The position numbers and the translations under genes are program-made. The notes below the pieces were generated by a model. That model was not told where the DNA came from, searched no databases, and worked only from the letters and a program-made list of their open reading frames with translations. From contig NPFB01000040.1 in NCBI GenBank assembly GCA_014084085.1, forward strand, positions 217,346 through 281,345: a DNA stretch of 64,000 nt. Reading direction: 5' to 3'. Of this stretch, positions 1 through 8,280 are shown one piece after another. Origin of the DNA: Hondaea fermentalgiana. Lineage: Eukaryota > Sar > Bigyra > Thraustochytrida > Thraustochytriidae. Numbering within the stretch: the first letter of the stretch is position 1; each line of letters starts with the position of its first letter.

Positions 1-3000
1 AGCCGCGAGAACCACCTCCTGTTTTGACGACAGGTCCGTCGTCCTTGATTTCCACAGGCTTGCTAATGATGGGTCCCCGGAGACGCTGCATTTGCAACAA
101 CGAGCAGTACTGGTAGAATCGCGAAGCCAGGGCAAGATCAGCACGAAGCAGCGCCATGCACCGATCACGTGGTGCGAATTTGAGCAATGCCGTCTTGGAA
201 ACAACCTTGACCGTGAACGGCGAGGGCGCGTCTGTGAGGAAACGCTCGACACCAAACACAGTGCCTACCTTGTAGGAAGCAAACTGAATGCGCCGACCAT
301 TAACCTCACGCTGCAAAACGAGCTCGCCTTTGCCCACGAGGTAGAGACCGTTTGGCCCGTCTTCGCGCTTGGCCCTTTGCGATGTCTGAGGCCGGCGAGA
401 AAAGTAGTCGTCGGCTTCAGAAGTCCGCGAATGTGATGCCGCGGAAGCCGCGGTAAGAACGCTTTGGCCGCGACGCAGAATCACCGAGCTTCCATCATGA
501 AACATCTTGAAGCGGTCCTGCTTCGTGAGCACCTGCTGCAAGGTCTGTGTGAGGATGAGGAACTCGGTCCGCAGTCCGCGCTGCTGCGTGTAGAGGACAT
601 TGAGAGGGTCCTCCTGGACGCCTACTGGGAGCTGGTCCGCGTCGGGGTTTCCAGAAGAGAAACCGTAGAGGTCACCCGGCAGCGTGTACGAGTGCGGCGC
701 CTTTTCGACGACAGATCCACTCGCAATGAGACTATGGATCCAATCTTCCAAAACCTGTGCATTATTGGCACTGTCAAAGAGAACGTCGAGGCGGACGTCG
801 TCTGTGATGATCGCCAGACCTTCTCCGTTGTCTCCGTCGCGGCGAATCTCGTAGATATCGTCAATGTGCACCTTGCCGTAAAGCGTCGGTCGGCGTTTCA
901 AACTGCCCAGATCCAAGGCTCGTTGACTGGCACGGAAGCAAACGTGAAAGTGCGTGAGATATATCGTTCCCGCTGTGGGTAGATCGCTCGACGTTGAGGA
1001 TTCGGCCTCGCGACCATGCCAATCATCACTTGAAACGTTCTTGTCGCCAATAATCTGAGCGCGACATTTCAAATCAAAAATGACAGAGTCGTACTCCATG
1101 TCAAAGTCTTGCTGGAACCAGCGACGCGCCTGCGCCGACTTTTCGGCGCGCTTGTCGAAATCAGTCTCGAGTGTAGACTTGATGGGCTTGTTGTCGAGCA
1201 GCCGCGTGAGGCGGGTATTATTTGCCACCTCCGAGTCGCGACGCTTGAGGTTGTCTGAGATTTGGTCGCAGAGAACCTCCTCATCGCGATCGGCCCGCTC
1301 GCCAATGGCCGCCGCAACGTACTTGAAGAAGGCGAGCGCAAGCGTGGGGTTGCGCCGAAAGAGTTTCGACAGCGAGTTTACGTCGATCATGTGCAAGACG
1401 ACGTCAGTCTTGGCCGTGAGCTGCACAACAGACACCGGGTGGTTCAGAATCCAAGGAATAATACCAAATGTATCGCCCTTGGAGTACTCGCCCACCGGTT
1501 CAAAAGTCTTGGTTGATGCGAAGATATCGTCGTCGTCGTCGTCATCTTCGCCCTCGATATAGTACTCGCCCGAATCCACGTCGCTGGGAGCGTCTTCGTT
1601 GCGCTCAACCACAATCGAAATTGTATCCGCCTGCGAATTGTAGTCGGCACTCTTGGCAAACTGTCTACGGAGTTCATCCTCCTCTAGCTTGTCATACGTC
1701 ACGGGGTGGCCGAAGAGGAACGCCCGCCCGCGCGCCAACAGACCGCTGCCCGATGGGTTGACGCCAACAAGTCCATCGTCCTCGTCCTCGCGCGGAGGCG
1801 GGTACCGCCCGGCGCGTCGAAGCTGCTCTTCGGTGAACACGTTGAGATCGGAGAGACGCCGCGGTTCGCTTTCAAGAAGCGGTACCGAAGCTTGGAACTC
1901 GGTCACCTCGCCAGCACGAAAGTCGTCTTGATGAGCGGCGAACTCTTCGGCGAGATCGAGACGCGACATTTCGAACATTCCTCCCGACCCAGCGGACGGC
2001 CCAACCTCGCCGGGTCTTTTCGCTGATCCTCCGCCCCCGCCTCCGCCTCTGCCGCTTGCCATGTAGTCTGTATCCTGCGGCAACTCGTGAGCTAGATTCG
2101 GCTGTTTGGGTCGGATGTAAGGATCCTCATCGAAACTGATGAGGTCGCCTTCGTCGTTCGCAAAGTCATCTTCACTATCTTCCTCCTCCTCGTCGCTGGT
2201 CTCGTATCCACCTCCAAAGGGATTGGTCGCAAAGCTAGGGCGACGCAAGGAACGATTGTCGTCTGTGGCAAGAGATCCAACAGGACGCGGCTGCCTTTGT
2301 GACGCGCTGGCGCCAAGCTTGGCAGTCTGAGCAGACGTACGCGAGGCGCCCGAGACAGATCCTGGCTGAATCGGCGCGAGCATAAATGTTGGCAAAGCGC
2401 CATAATCTTCATCCATCTGGTCTTGCGCGCGCATCGTCTCGCGGACCTCAGCCGGTACAAGACTTGGATCCGGGGCGACAAAACCGGCATCGTCCGTCTG
2501 GAAGCTGATTTGCGGCGGTCGCCGGAATGTCATATTGAGAGGATACGTGTCCTCGCGAATGTACGAAGTGATTCCTTGCTGCGTGAGTTCTGCCTCCTCG
2601 ATATCAAAGAAGCCGACCTTGACGAGCTCATCGCCGACCCGCACGCCTTTCCGACTAGCATCGCCGCCTTCCTTGACGCTGTGCACAATTGCTGCATAGT
2701 TATTTTGGAAACTCCGACGAGCAGACGAGGACCTTCGCGTCTGCAAGGTCTGGTAGTGCTTTTGCGACAAGTCTTCAAAGTCGCGCAAGTTGTAGGCACG
2801 TTTCTTCTTCAGGTACGAGAATCCGAGCTTGCGCTTCTCAAATTTGACCGTGTAGTAAATGGGATGAGCTTGCGCTGAGTCAGCGCCTGGGCCAAGACTG
2901 TTCTCCATGCTCTGCTTATTCAGCGCCTCGTCGGGGCGAATAATGTCCATGAGATGGTCTTGGTCTGCGGCAGGGAAGAGCGCAGCCTGGAGATCAAAGT

Positions 3001-4603
3001 TGTCGTCATCGTCGTCGGTGAACGCCGACGACGCGCCTGAGCGGCCCCCGGACTGAGCATCCGGCGAAGTTTCGAGGTAAATCGTCACCTTGCCCTCTGT
3101 GAGATGAAAGAGGTGCTGCAGATGGGTTCCTTTGCTGAGAATGGTCATGCCAGCCTTGTACACGCCACGGTAGACGAGGCTGACCATGAGCTTCCAGTCC
3201 TTGTGCGTGAGGAGGTGCTGCGAGGCGCGTTCGGTGGCGCGACGATTCATGTTGAGACGCATTTGGCGGAGACTCTCCTCATCCTTCGCAAGATAGTACT
3301 GCTCCTTTTTCTTGACGGCGCGCCAGGCCGAGGTGAGCTTTTTCAGGCATTCGTCGCGGCTGCTCTTTGTGTCAAAGTCCAGACGGATCTCGCGAAAGGT
3401 TTTTTCGTCTGGGGAGCACCGCGCGCGCGTCGTGCGGTACTCGTTGAGGTCCTCCTCGAGACTCTCTTCGGACAGCACTTCCACAATGGTGAGATTGGTG
3501 TCCCCCTCCTTCTTCAGTGCACTAATATTAACGAGCATGAGCGTGACGCGAAAGAGGTTGTTAAAGATCGCTTCTTCGGACCGGAACTTGAGCTTGCGCT
3601 CCGTCGTGTAAAGGGCAATCTGACCTGGAATCGTGAGCATTTGCCGTTCCGTAGCATTTTTGCCCTTTCGCGGCTTTTTACGCCTCTTGCGCTTGGTGTC
3701 CTTTTTGCTTTTGCCATCGTCGTCTTCGTCTTCGCTGTCACTAATGAACTCGCGATCGACCTGCTCGTACTGCATGATGCAAGTCCACGCATTCTTGGGT
3801 TTGCCGTCGGCGTCCGCATCGTCATCGTAAAGACCATCGTCGTTGCGCCCGCCGAACCAACTGGACAGCCAGGGCTTGCGCCGCTGCTTCTTGTACAGTT
3901 CGAGTTTCTTTTTGTCGCTCATGGTGTGGAACTTGAAGAGCTGGCTAAAAAAGTAAAAGAGCCAGATGATGTTCACCAGGGACAAGGCCGCAAAGATGCT
4001 GAAGAGTGTGACGGGAAAGATGGGGTTGATCTTGACGGGCAGCGAGCTTCCCGGAGAAAGCGGCTCCGCGAGAACGCTCACCAGGCCTAGGGCTTGCGAG
4101 AGCATGAAACCAAAGAGCGCAAAGAGCGCCACAATCATAATGTACGACCAGATGAAGAGCACGTTAGACTCGAGACGAATGGCCCAATATGCCGGCCGGA
4201 AAACGAGGAAGAATTCTCCAAACAAGTAGACGATCGCGATGACAAAGCTCTGGGTCATGGTCCCTGGATTGGTCACGTTCGATGTGAGTAGCGTTGCCAT
4301 GGTGGCGACAAAGTTGACGAGCAGTGAGACAAAGCTCATTTGCCAGAAGCGGTACATGGCTCGCACGAGGCTTCGCTGTTTGTCGAGAGGAAAGTCCTTT
4401 TGGATATTGAGATGCATGATGGGACACATGCGAGGCCAGTCGGCCTGTTCGTCTACGATGCGCCGGTCGAGGTCCCATTTTGAGTACTCGTCGCCGCTGT
4501 CGGCCTCGTCTTCCTGATAATTGACATCCTGAATCTTACTCCAGGCGTGCCGACTTGGTCGCTGGCGAAAGGACCCTGCGTATCTAGAGTTGCGCCCGCC
4601 CAT
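1..4603 (-). CDS. SCAMP-like membrane protein fused to cNMP-binding-like, PDZ and GRAM domains (3' end missing)
   Basis: Open without a stop or intron from the ATG at 4603 to the window edge, so at least 1,534 residues; it runs off the left end. Residues about 50-230 resemble a secretory carrier membrane protein (SCAMP): a Trp-Pro/Cys-Pro lead-in, then four hydrophobic helices near 85-107, 115-140, 147-175 and 200-226. A Lys/Arg-rich stretch follows (about 298-318). Residues about 458-512 look like the first half of a cyclic-nucleotide-binding beta-roll (FHLTEGKVTIYL). A PDZ domain spans about 582-698 (GVRVGDELVKVG). A second cNMP-like half lies near 1030-1100, a GRAM domain near 1207-1285 and another cNMP-like domain near 1365-1505. 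The phosphate-binding cassettes lack the usual Arg, so nucleotide binding is doubtful. SCAMPs act in post-Golgi and endosomal trafficking and GRAM domains bind membrane lipids; a membrane-trafficking scaffold is my inference. Domain calls were made by eye. Confidence 0.8.
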   Translation of the reverse strand, partial: MGGRNSRYAGSFRQRPSRHAWSKIQDVNYQEDEADSGDEYSKWDLDRRIVDEQADWPRMCPIMHLNIQKDFPLDKQRSLVRAMYRFWQMSFVSLLVNFVATMATLLTSNVTNPGTMTQSFVIAIVYLFGEFFLVFRPAYWAIRLESNVLFIWSYIMIVALFALFGFMLSQALGLVSVLAEPLSPGSSLPVKINPIFPVTLFSIFAALSLVNIIWLFYFFSQLFKFHTMSDKKKLELYKKQRRKPWLSSWFGGRNDDGLYDDDADADGKPKNAWTCIMQYEQVDREFISDSEDEDDDGKSKKDTKRKRRKKPRKGKNATERQMLTIPGQIALYTTERKLKFRSEEAIFNNLFRVTLMLVNISALKKEGDTNLTIVEVLSEESLEEDLNEYRTTRARCSPDEKTFREIRLDFDTKSSRDECLKKLTSAWRAVKKKEQYYLAKDEESLRQMRLNMNRRATERASQHLLTHKDWKLMVSLVYRGVYKAGMTILSKGTHLQHLFHLTEGKVTIYLETSPDAQSGGRSGASSAFTDDDDDNFDLQAALFPAADQDHLMDIIRPDEALNKQSMENSLGPGADSAQAHPIYYTVKFEKRKLGFSYLKKKRAYNLRDFEDLSQKHYQTLQTRRSSSARRSFQNNYAAIVHSVKEGGDASRKGVRVGDELVKVGFFDIEEAELTQQGITSYIREDTYPLNMTFRRPPQISFQTDDAGFVAPDPSLVPAEVRETMRAQDQMDEDYGALPTFMLAPIQPGSVSGASRTSAQTAKLGASASQRQPRPVGSLATDDNRSLRRPSFATNPFGGGYETSDEEEEDSEDDFANDEGDLISFDEDPYIRPKQPNLAHELPQDTDYMASGRGGGGGGGSAKRPGEVGPSAGSGGMFEMSRLDLAEEFAAHQDDFRAGEVTEFQASVPLLESEPRRLSDLNVFTEEQLRRAGRYPPPREDEDDGLVGVNPSGSGLLARGRAFLFGHPVTYDKLEEDELRRQFAKSADYNSQADTISIVVERNEDAPSDVDSGEYYIEGEDDDDDDDIFASTKTFEPVGEYSKGDTFGIIPWILNHPVSVVQLTAKTDVVLHMIDVNSLSKLFRRNPTLALAFFKYVAAAIGERADRDEEVLCDQISDNLKRRDSEVANNTRLTRLLDNKPIKSTLETDFDKRAEKSAQARRWFQQDFDMEYDSVIFDLKCRAQIIGDKNVSSDDWHGREAESSTSSDLPTAGTIYLTHFHVCFRASQRALDLGSLKRRPTLYGKVHIDDIYEIRRDGDNGEGLAIITDDVRLDVLFDSANNAQVLEDWIHSLIASGSVVEKAPHSYTLPGDLYGFSSGNPDADQLPVGVQEDPLNVLYTQQRGLRTEFLILTQTLQQVLTKQDRFKMFHDGSSVILRRGQSVLTAASAASHSRTSEADDYFSRRPQTSQRAKREDGPNGLYLVGKGELVLQREVNGRRIQFASYKVGTVFGVERFLTDAPSPFTVKVVSKTALLKFAPRDRCMALLRADLALASRFYQYCSLLQMQRLRGPIISKPVEIKDDGPVVKTGGGSRG

Positions 4604-4867
4604 CTCGACCCCCGAGTGCGCGTCCGCCGCAAGAGCGCCCCCTTCTCCGCCCGCCCGCTAGCGGGGTCGCCGTTGCCCGCGTGCGTGACGGGACGCCTCG
4701 CCTGAGTCGCACAACAGCCCGCGCGCGGCTTTGGCTTCCGCCTCTACCGATCGACGCTCGCCAGAGAAGACACAGAGCGGCGCAGAGGCCAGAGGCCGCG
4801 CCGGCGCTGCGCGTCCCCCCGCGGCGGCTCCGCGCGCCCGCGCGCTCGGCTTGTCGGGCGAGACTGC

Positions 4868-4914
4868 TGATCGATCGATCGATCGATCGAATAGATAGAG
4901 ATAGATAGATAGTT
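4868..4914. repeat. (GATC)n followed by (GATA)n microsatellite
   Basis: About five GATC units run directly into imperfect GATA units ending before GTTTGAG. Seen directly in the sequence; no function implied. Confidence 0.9.
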
Positions 4915-5213
4915 TGAGATACTGCAAAGCCAAAGCCTCGGCCCGTGATCCGAGTTCAAACCCAGCCTCGATTCGATGCGCCTCGCCCCCCGCGCCTGTC
5001 GCCGCGCCGAGATCCCGCCGCCTGCCTGCCCGCCTGCGCGCCGAGCTGCCTGCCCGCCTGCGCGTCCGCCGCGCGGGCCTCGCCCTCCTCGCGCCGCCGC
5101 GGGTCGGCTCTGGCCGCGCCTCGCTGGTCGATCGATTGAGCGATCGATCCCGGTCTGGTGCTCCCTGGCTGCCTATCTACTATCTATCTATCTATAGACT
5201 AGTGTACTTCGGC

Positions 5214-5245
5214 GGTACCATGGTACCGTGGAGGGTACCATGGTA
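5214..5245. repeat. GGTACCATGGTACC palindrome with a partial second copy
   Basis: A perfect 14-bp palindrome at 5214-5227 is followed six bases later by GGTACCATGGTA at 5234-5245. It lies in the spacer between two minus-strand genes, about 350 bp beyond the 3' end of the gene at 5591. Confidence 0.85.
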
Positions 5246-5590
5246 TACGTAAACTAGGCCCTGCGTGGTCTGGCTTCGCGGGGTGTGAAGCCGAAGCGCG
5301 TGCGCGGAGGGAGGATGTGGAGCCCTGTGTGAGCGAGCCTGCGGCGCCGACGTGAGAGAATCGGCATGGTGGCCGCATGTACCGCAGCGTCAGTCGAGGA
5401 AGGTCGAGGTTTGGCGACTGAATGATTTCGAGGGTCCAGGCTCACGGAAAGGTAGTGGTATAGTAGAAGGTGAAGGCTGGAGTTTTGGGCACGCGCCATC
5501 CATCGCGCGCCATGCCAAGGAGAAGCCTAAAGGTAGGAGAGGAGGATGGCTGATGAGAGAGGTGGAAAGGATTATGAAAACATGTTTTGC

Positions 5591-6886
5591 TTACTCGACG
5601 TCACAGGCGTCGTCAATCTTACCAACGTCCAAGTGAGCAGTGTTGGCATCATCAATGCCCGGGTTGGCCTTCGAAGCGCTATTCACATCGTCCAGAAACA
5701 CCTCCAAATCGTGAACAAGCGCATCGGCACTCGCTGCATGTTCCGTTGAAGCCACGAGTACCGGTCTTTTGGCGCTACCAAAACCATAATAAATGGCCGC
5801 AGCCACGCCAGGGGTGATCTGAAATCGCTCACATAATAACGGGTCGCTCGCAACGGCAAGTCGAAGCGTCTCAAGGTTGCGTCGAGCAGCAAGACGTGCA
5901 AGACCATCTGTTACGGCAGACTCTGACACGCTACCCCCGCAACAGAGAACCGCTACTGTTGCGGACGTGGGATTTTCCACGAAAATATCATACGTGTTGA
6001 TCTGGAGCGCGGTGACGATCGTTTCCACTTTCCAGATCTGCGCCACAGACCCTACTTTTCTGTTCACAAGCTCAATGAGGTAAGGTGCCGAGAGACCGTC
6101 GACAGAGCCTTGCACGAGCTCACTTTCCAGAACCAAGCTCTTGCCCGGACCACGAGTGAACAAGACTATCGACGGGAAACTCACCACGCCATGCGCTTGC
6201 GCAAGCGCATAGTTTCGACGCGCGTCGGCCACGCCCGTAAAAAGATATGGATTTTGCCCGCGGTTCTGCGCGTCGAGGTCGCAACTTGCTTGCACCGCGC
6301 GCAAATCCCTCTCAAGGTGGCTCACGTCGCTCATGCAAAATAGAACATATGCTGCCCTTTTCACATTGTCGCGTGGCTGCAGTGCGAAAAAATCCTCAAG
6401 GTCTTGTTGGCCTACATCACGTCGAAGGCGCGTCGCGGCCAGGTCAGCCTCCGTAGCTATTTCGAGGTCTTCTTTGCCGCCACGACTCAAGGGTGTCACT
6501 GCCCTGGTTATTGATACCAATGCCACGAGCAGGCCGAGTGTCGCCCACAACACAAGCGAGCCTTTGCTTCGCGTACTTGATCGTTGTCGTTGCGCACTTG
6601 GTAGCCGTCGCGCGCTTGGTCGTCGCGCGGCATCGCTGACATCGTCATCCCTGGACGAGGCCGTTGGCTCGTTTTGCCTCACTGTGCCATCGCGGCGGCG
6701 GCGGCGGCGGCGGTGGTAACGGGCGTTGTCATTCCATGCTTGGGCCCCATACGGCGGCATCGAGCGCACCCGCCCCAAGCGCGGCGCCTCTCCCTGTCTC
6801 TCTGTCTTTCCCCTATCTGTTTTTGCGTTTTGCCCCTCGGTTTTGCCCAAGTTTTGTTGCAGGTCAAAGTTCGCAGCAGCAGCCAT
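5591..6886 (-). CDS. Single-pass membrane protein with thioredoxin-like domains, no CXXC
   Basis: 431 residues from the ATG at 6886; an in-frame ATG at 6760 (residue 43) is an alternative start. The N-terminus is basic (an Arg run near 59-65) and disordered. One hydrophobic helix at about 109-128 suggests a type II signal anchor with the C-terminal part in the lumen. Residues about 172-245 resemble a thioredoxin fold, including the strand ending in a cis-Pro loop (GVVSFPSIVLF). The position of the redox CXXC reads FCMSDVSH, so there is no dithiol. A second, weaker copy may start near residue 292 (VAVLCCGGS). Redox-inactive thioredoxin-like domains in the ER usually bind proteins rather than oxidise them; a role as an ER chaperone or adaptor is inference. 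It is transcribed away from RAD54 over a 1.4-kb spacer. Confidence 0.65.
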   Translation of the reverse strand: MAAAANFDLQQNLGKTEGQNAKTDRGKTERQGEAPRLGRVRSMPPYGAQAWNDNARYHRRRRRRRDGTVRQNEPTASSRDDDVSDAARRPSARRLPSAQRQRSSTRSKGSLVLWATLGLLVALVSITRAVTPLSRGGKEDLEIATEADLAATRLRRDVGQQDLEDFFALQPRDNVKRAAYVLFCMSDVSHLERDLRAVQASCDLDAQNRGQNPYLFTGVADARRNYALAQAHGVVSFPSIVLFTRGPGKSLVLESELVQGSVDGLSAPYLIELVNRKVGSVAQIWKVETIVTALQINTYDIFVENPTSATVAVLCCGGSVSESAVTDGLARLAARRNLETLRLAVASDPLLCERFQITPGVAAAIYYGFGSAKRPVLVASTEHAASADALVHDLEVFLDDVNSASKANPGIDDANTAHLDVGKIDDACDVE

Positions 6887-8280
6887 CCAGGCGGTGGAGA
6901 AAGAAGAAGATCATCCAATAATGAGGAAACAAACCTCTGCCGGAAACGCAAGGATGAAGACAGAGATAGATGGTCATTCTCGTTGGCGCTTGCTCCGGGT
7001 GCCTCTCGCTTATTGATCAAGAATGTATGAACGGTTGTAGGCCTAGTCTTTACTTATTACAGTCAGAGTCGAGGAAAAAGAAAAAAAGGCTCTTCGACAT
7101 TCATGATCGAAGACGATCGAAAAGGGAAAAAGAACCATCCACCAATGGTAATGACAGGCAGTCGCATCGCAACAAAACACGCAGACGCCAACCTGCCGCC
7201 ACTGATGACAGACACAGATTAGGGTCTAGATATTCTACACGTAACCAGCCAGTGGAACCCATACTGACTGCTCAAACTACTACGTCCTCTTCACGAAGGG
7301 CAGGCGGGCTGCAGCTGCCATGCACGCACTCACTCACTCTCCGCCGTCACGTCCCTTCAAGAGACCGAAGCGGACCCTCGCCGCGGCGTGCGAGTCGCTC
7401 CACCTCCGAGAGAACGGCTTTTTGCGTCCTTAAAGGTCCCTAACCTCGTCGCCTCCGCAACGCGCGCGCGCGTTCTGCCCCACTCCGCCGCTGCCGGCCC
7501 CTTGTCCCGTGGCCGCAGCCGCAGGCGTGGCAGCAGCCGCCGCCGCTGCCGTTGACGTTGACGTTCTCCGGCTGCAGCTGCAGCTGCCTCACGCCGCGGA
7601 CCTGAAGGAGCGCGGTTCTCTCAGCTCAGCTCGAGCGCGGCGTCTCGGTTCTGCCGCGCTGTAGTAGCCGCAGCCGAGGGGAAGGGAACGGCCGCGAGGC
7701 CCGGCGCGCGAAGCTGCACTTGCGCGGGCGGCCGCGCAAGTGCGCTTTGGGGTTGCTACAGTGGCGCGGGCGGCGGGCCGCACTGTGCCGCGGCGGCGCA
7801 AGTGGAACAAATTTTGAAATCTGCGGCGGCGCCGCGATGAGTGAATGAGAGAAAAAAATTCAAAATCGAGCCCTCTTCAAAACCCGAAAGCTACTTGGAA
7901 CGCGCAACGCGAGCGCGCCGCACGGACGTACGCGGAGACGCGCAGGCCGAGCGCGGCCGCGAGCGTGAACGCGAGCGCGAGCGCGAGCGCGACGGGCGGG
8001 CGACGGGACTGACTGCGCGGAGCGCTGCGCCGTTGCGCGCCTGCTTGCGCGGGCGAGCGAGACAAACCATCACCAGCGTCGGCATCGACGGGCCCGAGCC
8101 GCGGATCCGCACAGGGTGAAAAAGGCGTTAGAGACTCGCAGCAGCGCGGCGAGGCGCGGGGCCAGCGGAGCAGTCACGTGAAGAGTTGCGGCGCTGCGAA
8201 GTTCGGGTGTTATCCTGTTGCCGGCGCGCGCTGGGGAAAAAAAAAGGAAGGCGAAAGAGAAGGAAAAGGAGAAGGTGAAG
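6887..8280. promoter_or_regulatory. Divergent promoter region between the thioredoxin-like gene and RAD54
   Basis: A 1.4-kb spacer separates two start codons on opposite strands. The left part is A/G-rich with no clear signal. The right part (7440-8200) is GC-rich and contains GTTGAC direct repeats near 7552-7572, a (GAGCGC)n run near 7966-7995 and several copies of GCGCAAGT. The open frames are low-complexity and start at non-ATG codons or lack homology I recognise. Confidence 0.5.
7716..7803. promoter_or_regulatory. GCGCAAGT element cluster with a perfect 10-bp inverted repeat
   Basis: GCACTTGCGC at 7716-7725 and its exact reverse complement GCGCAAGTGC at 7734-7743 are separated by 8 bp. 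A third copy of the core, GCGCAAGT, is at 7796-7803. The same 8-mer recurs in the region upstream of V-ATPase subunit G. The arrangement suggests a dimer-binding site; that is inference. Confidence 0.5.

Larger units (their letters stand above)
4604..5590. promoter_or_regulatory. Intergenic region, probable promoter of the SCAMP-like fusion gene
   Basis: No convincing gene. The first 300 bases are very GC- and CpG-rich, as expected near a start site in this genome. The rest holds GATC/GATA microsatellites, a second GATCGATC patch near 5126-5153, a TATC repeat near 5171-5195 and a GGTACCATGGTACC palindrome. Short open frames here are low-complexity Arg/Ala/Pro translations of GC-rich DNA. Confidence 0.5.

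Noticed and set aside
3104..4090. A 328-codon plus-strand open frame
   Set aside because: Antisense to the SCAMP-like fusion gene, which has recognisable domains over the same bases.
4940..4975. tRNA-like T-arm sequence (GAGTTCAAACCCAG)
   Set aside because: No matching T-stem, acceptor stem or anticodon arm could be drawn around it.
4868..5195. Large hairpin between the GATC/GATA and GATC/TATC repeats
   Set aside because: The order of repeat types in the two arms does not allow a continuous stem.
8218..8280. Longer RAD54 start
   Set aside because: The codon at 8218 is TTG; the ATG at 8281 matches the family's N-terminus.
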